Positions 17,156 through 22,161 of a stretch of DNA of 22,161 nt are shown one piece after another. The DNA comes from CAZRIE01 sp964600075 (GTDB lineage Bacteria > Bacteroidota > Bacteroidia > Flavobacteriales > Flavobacteriaceae), in the NCBI GenBank assembly GCA_964600075.1, contig CAZRIE010000072.1, positions 1 to 22,161 of the forward strand. The letters run 5' to 3'. The translations under genes were made by a program, and so were the position numbers. Below the pieces are notes generated by a model that ran no database searches, was not told the origin of the DNA, and saw only the letters and a list, made by a program, of their open reading frames with translations. The first letter of the stretch is position 1. Every line of letters begins with the position of its first letter.

Positions 17156-20100
17156 TTAAACCTCATTTTCAATCCATCCCATAACAGCATTGGCAACAAA
17201 GCGTGGTTCGGGAGGAAGAGAATAAATGTCTTCTTCGTATTTTTTATTATAAGGCGAAATGTTCATGATTTTACCATCTACCACAAGGGTGCTACTGCCA
17301 CCTGGATCGAAGCCCATGGCCTTGTGCATCCCATACTTTAACAGAATGTCGGCCATATCGAAATGGGTTGCTCCCACAGATTCTCTAATTCTGCCATTCA
17401 CCATGAGCACCATAAGTTTTCCCTTTTTGGTAATACCCACGGCAATCTTAGGTCCCCGCATGTCGGTAAAATCTAATCGCGCGGCCTGGGTTTTTATGGA
17501 GTTAGAAGTCGTCCAACCTTCTTCTTCCATATCCACTGCAAGTGTATCATTCTCTATTAACATTGGCCCGGCTTCAATGGCATACGAGATATCTTTCCAG
17601 TGGTAAGGATCTTTTTCAGGCTCCAAAAGATCAATATTCAAGGCTTTACCTTCCCTGAATAGTGTTTCCGAGAATAAATTTGCAGGAAGCGATAAAGTGA
17701 TGCCCACTGGGATAATACTCACATTCTCATTGGCCTTTGTCTGTATTATTTCCTTAACCGTATTTCCGGCTATTCTAATTATGAAGTTACCATTTCCCTT
17801 TATTTCTTCTTGGGCGTATGATAGATCATAATAACAGGCTTCAGATGAGCTATGTTTATTATAGTTGCCAGAGGTAAAGACCATTTCTTCTTTCACTCCC
17901 TTAATTTTAAATCCTGCGCTAGAATTAACTTTCCTTATATCTATGGTGCCGTCTTTATAGATAATAAATGCAGGTTTATTGAACAAGGGAGGACAAAATA
18001 CGTTGTAATCCATAATTAGCAGCCCTAAGGGCGAGCCAATATAAGTTTCTGGTAATCCTAGTTTACCTACCAATTCAGGGTTCAGGATATAACCTCCATT
18101 CCAGGCCAATTCTATCTTGTTCTTGTTATGACTTTTCTTTTGATACTCTTTGATAAGTCCGGGAACATTCTTTGGTTTTTTATTAGCTAGGTGAGCTGCG
18201 AATTTCCAGGAATGTTTTTTCGTGTCGATTTCGGCTAAAACACCACTCCACGGTAGTCCATCTTCATAAACACCTCCGGCAAATGAAGATTTCACGCTTT
18301 CTATGGTTTTATTTCCACTCATCTCTAGCGCCAATTGTGCTAGGAGACTATTGATGGGTGTTCCGTTTTCAATAGCATCTTTAGAGATGATATTCAGTAA
18401 TTTTTTTTCTCCAATTTTCTTTTTTAGGTCACTGTAAAGCTCGCTTTTCAGGGCATTGTCAAAGTCTTTGGAGGTCTGAATCGGAGTCGGGTAGGCCAAG
18501 GTCGTTCGTACACCTGCCGGAACGAATTGAATAAAACCGCTGTCTTTTGGAATACCCATAATTTTAGCGGTCATTTTATGTCTTGCCTTTCCGATGTGAA
18601 AATGATCGATCTCAATAATATCCATCATCATAGAGGCATGCTCGCCATTGGTAATCAAAAAGCCGTCAGATTCTTTGATTTTTCGTAGTATTTTTATGGC
18701 CTTGACACCCATTTGAGGAACATGTACGCCTTCGCACCATTGTTCGGATTCTATTATTTCAATCACCCCCGTTTTATAAAGTATTCCGAGTTCGGGTTCA
18801 GTTTCCCGTTCAAGATATTCCTTTATATTAGCACCTGAGAACCATTTTGTGATTCTTGGCTCATGAATGAAGATGTATACTTTCTGGAGTTTCTGGCCTC
18901 TGGCCTTTAATATTTCAAGTGTGAGTTCCTCTTCCAAAGAAAGCCTCAATTGTGACCTTATGGGTTGTAGTACAAAGTATTCCAGCTCATGCTTAATATA
19001 CCTTCCCGGGAAATACCCTTTGGGGACATTGACTTTAAGTCTCTCCGTAAGCATTTTACGATTATCTATTCCCAAAAACTTGCTGTTGGTCAATTGAAAC
19101 AAAGCCAGCTCCCAATCTGAAAAAAACTGGGGAGCCAAAGTTTGATCTATCCGTTTCTTAGGCTTAAAAACATCGTTGTAGATCATATTCACCAATCCGG
19201 TGAGTTCCTGATAGGTATATTCCTGATAGCTATATAACTTTTTATTTCGATGCCTGTATGCAAAGGAATGGTCATGTCTCAAGGCACTTTCGCCTTCTAC
19301 GCAATTAAAAATATCGTCGACTGCATTGTAATAGTCATGGATCTTGGACAGATCGGTATTATGCAAGTCAGGTAGGTCATTTTCCATCATCCGGGCATAT
19401 TTCATGACTCTTCCCCTAAAAAATTGTTCTTCCACTCTAAAAAAACTCGGGTCAATTAGAGATTTTAAATAGATCATAAATGATAAGCGGCCATAGCCGG
19501 GTAAAAAATGTCGGCTACTTTTGTCCATAATTGCATTAAGGTCTTCGTTTTCGAAGTTGACTATCTCCTTATATTTTTTCAGCAGGGCAACCACACGACT
19601 ATTCTCTTCATCCGAAATGGTATTTAGTTGCGAATGTAGCCTTCTAAGGAGGTATTCCATATTCTTTCGCAGGGCCTCAAGGCTGTAGCGCTGTTGTATT
19701 ACATTTCTATTATGCACCAGATCCTCCATACTGTTTTGAGGATAAAAAACATGACCGCTTATTGCTGCGATCAGCTTTTTAGGAATTTTATTTCCTTTAA
19801 ATTCAAGAACCTTCAATCGTTGCGACTCATCCAGATGATACCCAATTACCTCTTCATAAACTGCTCTGGGTTCATATTGTTTGCAAAATATCGGGGTTCC
19901 GCATGCTGCAGCTTCTATGATAGGCAACCCCCGGCCTTCCGTCTGACTTGGCAACAGTATGAGTGAGGCAACCCCGTATAATTGTTCAATATCAAGCGGT
20001 TTCTTGTATTTCTTTTTGAATTCGTGCTTATCAAATTCACTAAAGAAAAACCCTAAGAGCACTTTAGACCTGAATTCAACCTCAATTTCATCAAGAAAAT

Positions 20101-21340
20101 CCTTAAAATCTTCTAACAGATGTTGGTAATAGTCTCGCTGGCCATGAGGAATAGGACCAGAAACCAATATAGAGAGGGTGAGTTGGGGATTGTTCTGAAA
20201 TTTCTTAGCGAAGTCCGCATTGGCAAATAGCTGTTTCACCAATAGGAAATTAAGTTCGATCGATTTTCTACTTATAATCCGCGTAGGCTGTAAAAAAACG
20301 ATGTTATTATTTACGAAATCAAATTTCTTGATGGTCTTATACCCCAGTAATATAGGTTCCAATGAACGTTTGCTTTCAATATGATGCGCAACCGTATGCA
20401 CTGTTATGGTATCTTTTTTATGGGCAAAAATAGAGGCCATCTGCAAAAACGCTTTGATGATGTCTCTCCTGCTTATTTGATGCGGCTTCATATCTACAGC
20501 GGTTCCTATCAGCGCCGAATTTGCTGGATTGTGCCCCTTGCTATTGACTAGATGAGTGTGTTGTATCTTATTGATATTCACATTCAACCATGATCGGCTT
20601 TCCCAGGGATAGATCATGTCGATCACTGAAAAGAACTCACCTACATGAGCGTTATGAAAGAAAAAATCTCTGGGGCCTTTTTTCAAGCCTTTCTTTTTTC
20701 TGACAACTTCCCGGTTGCCGCCTTCCCAATAAAAATCATGATTGTTACTAATCACTGGGATGCCTAAGTATTCAGAAATTAAGACAGCCGCCAACGCTAA
20801 AGACACATTACCTGGATTGGAGCAAACATTAATTAGATAAAGTAAGGTAATGTTGTTCTCTTCAATATACCTGCCCAATTTTTCCACCAGAACCAATACC
20901 TCATCCCAGAACTTTAAAATAAGCGCATTATATTCTGTGCTGCCCCTTTCCATTTTAATTTTAAAGAAATCATCATACAATGCCCAGTTATCGAAACCGT
21001 CCATTTCTTTGATCACTTTCTTAAATGCATCTTTATGAATCAGTTCATCCGCCTCGGGTTTGATTTCTCCGGCGATATAATGAATAGGAATGTTCGGGTA
21101 GATCTTTTTGAAGGTTTTGGCATACTTTTCTGTTTCAACCGTAATACCGTCGATGGCAAAGTAAAACGTAATGAAAGCAATTCCGCCCGTTTCTAGATGA
21201 CCGTCGAAGGCATCAAGGTCTTCTTTGAAAGCAGCTTTTGAGTGCTTTTCTTTAAATCGATCGATAAACAATCCAAGGTCGAACCAGGTTCGGATTTCAT
21301 GTTTTCTAAATTCCCGTAAAATAGTGTCAATTTTGGCCAA
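17156..21340 (-). CDS. Giant fusion: GT-B glycosyltransferase, unknown middle region, phosphodiester glycosidase (NAGPA)
   Basis: The protein has 1394 residues and no signal peptide. Residues ~1-590 form a GT-B/GT4-like glycosyltransferase: a first domain with YLGIPVISNNHDFYWEGG, a nucleotide-sugar region TRIISRKSIE (~353-362), and a second-domain E-x7-E-like motif TEGRGLPIIEAA (~465-476). Residues ~600-1030 are unrecognised, partly helical, with HEPRITKWFSG and FVPAGVRTTLAYPTP. Residues ~1035-1394 match the NAGPA phosphodiester glycosidase domain: AWNGGYIL (~1080), then AIEAGPMLI, TQAARLDF, GFDPGGSSTLVVDG (~1345) and a FVANAVMGW end. NAGPA-type enzymes remove a sugar from a sugar-1-phosphodiester. 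The start is TTG at 21340: an in-frame TGA lies nine codons upstream and the first Met is about 110 codons in. It is 30 bases after the GT4 gene and likely co-transcribed. A cytoplasmic enzyme that both adds and trims a glycosyl group is inferred, not shown. Confidence 0.8.
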   Translation of the reverse strand: MAKIDTILREFRKHEIRTWFDLGLFIDRFKEKHSKAAFKEDLDAFDGHLETGGIAFITFYFAIDGITVETEKYAKTFKKIYPNIPIHYIAGEIKPEADELIHKDAFKKVIKEMDGFDNWALYDDFFKIKMERGSTEYNALILKFWDEVLVLVEKLGRYIEENNITLLYLINVCSNPGNVSLALAAVLISEYLGIPVISNNHDFYWEGGNREVVRKKKGLKKGPRDFFFHNAHVGEFFSVIDMIYPWESRSWLNVNINKIQHTHLVNSKGHNPANSALIGTAVDMKPHQISRRDIIKAFLQMASIFAHKKDTITVHTVAHHIESKRSLEPILLGYKTIKKFDFVNNNIVFLQPTRIISRKSIELNFLLVKQLFANADFAKKFQNNPQLTLSILVSGPIPHGQRDYYQHLLEDFKDFLDEIEVEFRSKVLLGFFFSEFDKHEFKKKYKKPLDIEQLYGVASLILLPSQTEGRGLPIIEAAACGTPIFCKQYEPRAVYEEVIGYHLDESQRLKVLEFKGNKIPKKLIAAISGHVFYPQNSMEDLVHNRNVIQQRYSLEALRKNMEYLLRRLHSQLNTISDEENSRVVALLKKYKEIVNFENEDLNAIMDKSSRHFLPGYGRLSFMIYLKSLIDPSFFRVEEQFFRGRVMKYARMMENDLPDLHNTDLSKIHDYYNAVDDIFNCVEGESALRHDHSFAYRHRNKKLYSYQEYTYQELTGLVNMIYNDVFKPKKRIDQTLAPQFFSDWELALFQLTNSKFLGIDNRKMLTERLKVNVPKGYFPGRYIKHELEYFVLQPIRSQLRLSLEEELTLEILKARGQKLQKVYIFIHEPRITKWFSGANIKEYLERETEPELGILYKTGVIEIIESEQWCEGVHVPQMGVKAIKILRKIKESDGFLITNGEHASMMMDIIEIDHFHIGKARHKMTAKIMGIPKDSGFIQFVPAGVRTTLAYPTPIQTSKDFDNALKSELYSDLKKKIGEKKLLNIISKDAIENGTPINSLLAQLALEMSGNKTIESVKSSFAGGVYEDGLPWSGVLAEIDTKKHSWKFAAHLANKKPKNVPGLIKEYQKKSHNKNKIELAWNGGYILNPELVGKLGLPETYIGSPLGLLIMDYNVFCPPLFNKPAFIIYKDGTIDIRKVNSSAGFKIKGVKEEMVFTSGNYNKHSSSEACYYDLSYAQEEIKGNGNFIIRIAGNTVKEIIQTKANENVSIIPVGITLSLPANLFSETLFREGKALNIDLLEPEKDPYHWKDISYAIEAGPMLIENDTLAVDMEEEGWTTSNSIKTQAARLDFTDMRGPKIAVGITKKGKLMVLMVNGRIRESVGATHFDMADILLKYGMHKAMGFDPGGSSTLVVDGKIMNISPYNKKYEEDIYSLPPEPRFVANAVMGWIENEV

Positions 21341-21370
21341 TAGTGTTAATTTTAGGCCCAGATTTCAGAT

Positions 21371-22161
21371 TTAAAAACGAAACAATTCGCTTAATTTCTC
21401 TTCTAGTACATCAAATGAAAAATACTTTTTACCCAGGGTATAATTATACTCTCCAATTTCTATACAACGATCCACATTATATATGATATCCGTCATATTT
21501 TTGACTTTGTCGTTGGATAAGTGATTGTCTTCCAACATAACCGTTTTAAACCCCTTGCTGCCAATATCTTGCATATATACCGGTTTGTAGTTGTTCACAA
21601 AGATTGGTTTTTTGGCCAATACTGCCTCTACAAAGGCGTTTCCAAAGCCTTCATAAGTACTGAAATACGTACAGGCCCTGCCGTGTGCATAAACGTCAGA
21701 AAGATCTTTATGGTCACGCACCATATGTGACGCGAAGATTACCTGGCTGGATAGGTTCAAATCATGAATTTGATCTACTATTTCATTATAATACTCCCGA
21801 TTCTGGTCGTCATTGTCATTTCCTGTAATGATGAGCTTTACCTTTTTATCGTTCAATTTTTCAATCAATGAAACGGCGGTTTCTATCCCTTTCCTTCGCA
21901 CAATTCGCGTTACCTGCAACAAAGCAATCTCATCTTCTTCCACACCAAGATTTTTAAGAAAATAGCGATTGTCTTTATTTGGAATTCCATAGGTGCGGTC
22001 GAAATCCATTACATTAGGAACCAACATGGCTTCCAGATTAAATTTATTCGCAAACGTTTCTACCCCAAAGGTGTTGATCACAGCATGACGCACATCGGGA
22101 AGTAGTAAAGGGAAGGTATCATTTATAAGGGTATTCACCTCTTCATGTACAGAAATATAAC
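21371..22161 (-). CDS. GT4-family glycosyltransferase (5' end outside window)
   Basis: The visible 262 residues are the C-terminal part of a GT-B glycosyltransferase. The frame continues past the GTG at 22138 to the right edge (YISVHEEV...), so that GTG is not the start. Motifs: VPNVMDFDRTYG, the nucleotide-sugar segment VTRIVRRKGIETAVSL, a GNDNDDQNREYY loop and the donor-binding EGFGNAFVEAVLAKKPIF motif with the E-x7-E pair. GT4 enzymes are retaining transferases using NDP-sugars. The motifs TRIVRRKGIE and NREYYNE parallel TRIISRKSIE and QRDYYQH in the next protein, so both transferase domains probably share ancestry. It precedes the fusion gene by 30 bases and is probably in the same operon for glycan synthesis. 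Donor and acceptor are unknown. Confidence 0.88.
   Translation of the reverse strand, partial: YISVHEEVNTLINDTFPLLLPDVRHAVINTFGVETFANKFNLEAMLVPNVMDFDRTYGIPNKDNRYFLKNLGVEEDEIALLQVTRIVRRKGIETAVSLIEKLNDKKVKLIITGNDNDDQNREYYNEIVDQIHDLNLSSQVIFASHMVRDHKDLSDVYAHGRACTYFSTYEGFGNAFVEAVLAKKPIFVNNYKPVYMQDIGSKGFKTVMLEDNHLSNDKVKNMTDIIYNVDRCIEIGEYNYTLGKKYFSFDVLEEKLSELFRF

Noticed and set aside
22136..22138. GTG as the start of the GT4 gene
   Set aside because: The frame is open to the right edge with family-like sequence, so the gene begins outside.
1..22161. tRNA, rRNA, CRISPR arrays, insertion sequences, att sites
   Set aside because: No cloverleaf, regularly spaced repeats, transposase or integrase motifs, or flanking terminal repeats were seen on reading both strands.

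Overview
This AT-leaning window looks like the chromosome of a Bacteroidota member, probably a flavobacterium. The signs are two GH97 lipoproteins, A-rich leaders instead of clear Shine-Dalgarno sites, a TAnnTTTG-type -7 element, and protein sequences typical of that group. This is judged from the sequence alone; no search was run. No rRNA, tRNA, CRISPR array, transposase or integrase was seen.

Layout. (1) Positions 1-2141 (+) hold the 3' part of a gene entering from the left: an FAD/NAD(P)-type oxidoreductase fused in frame to a DUF2855 domain. (2) Positions 2426-7822 (-) hold a tight six-gene operon, read right to left: GntR/UTRA regulator, SIS-domain protein, SDR dehydrogenase, FAD-dependent oxidoreductase, ROK sugar kinase, creatininase-family amidohydrolase. 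Junctions include TAATG and ATGA overlaps. (3) Positions 7823-8115 are a divergent control region. (4) Positions 8116-16852 (+) hold a four-gene operon: cytoplasmic DUF5107-TPR protein, two different GH97 lipoproteins and a sugar:H+ symporter. (5) Positions 17156-22161 (-) hold a separate pair: a 1394-residue protein joining a GT-B glycosyltransferase, an unrecognised middle region and a C-terminal phosphodiester glycosidase (NAGPA) domain, preceded by a GT4 glycosyltransferase that runs off the right edge.

How the genes may work together (inference). Units 2-4 look like one catabolic locus controlled by the GntR regulator. The GH97 lipoproteins would cut an alpha-glycoside outside the inner membrane. 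The MFS symporter would import the released sugar. The DUF5107-TPR protein, two oxidoreductases, SIS protein, ROK kinase and creatininase-type hydrolase would process it in the cytoplasm. No SusC/SusD pair is present, so this is not a standard polysaccharide utilisation locus, and a small substrate is likely. Two oxidoreductases plus a creatininase-like hydrolase suggest an oxidative or amide/lactone-opening route rather than simple phosphorylation and glycolysis. Both GH97 proteins lack the retaining nucleophile Asp and the SusB-type Glu base, and the second also lacks the usual acid Glu, so their chemistry or substrate may be unusual.

Unit 5 is more likely to make or edit a glycan or glycosyl-phosphodiester. 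Its giant fusion protein is the most distinctive single gene in the window.
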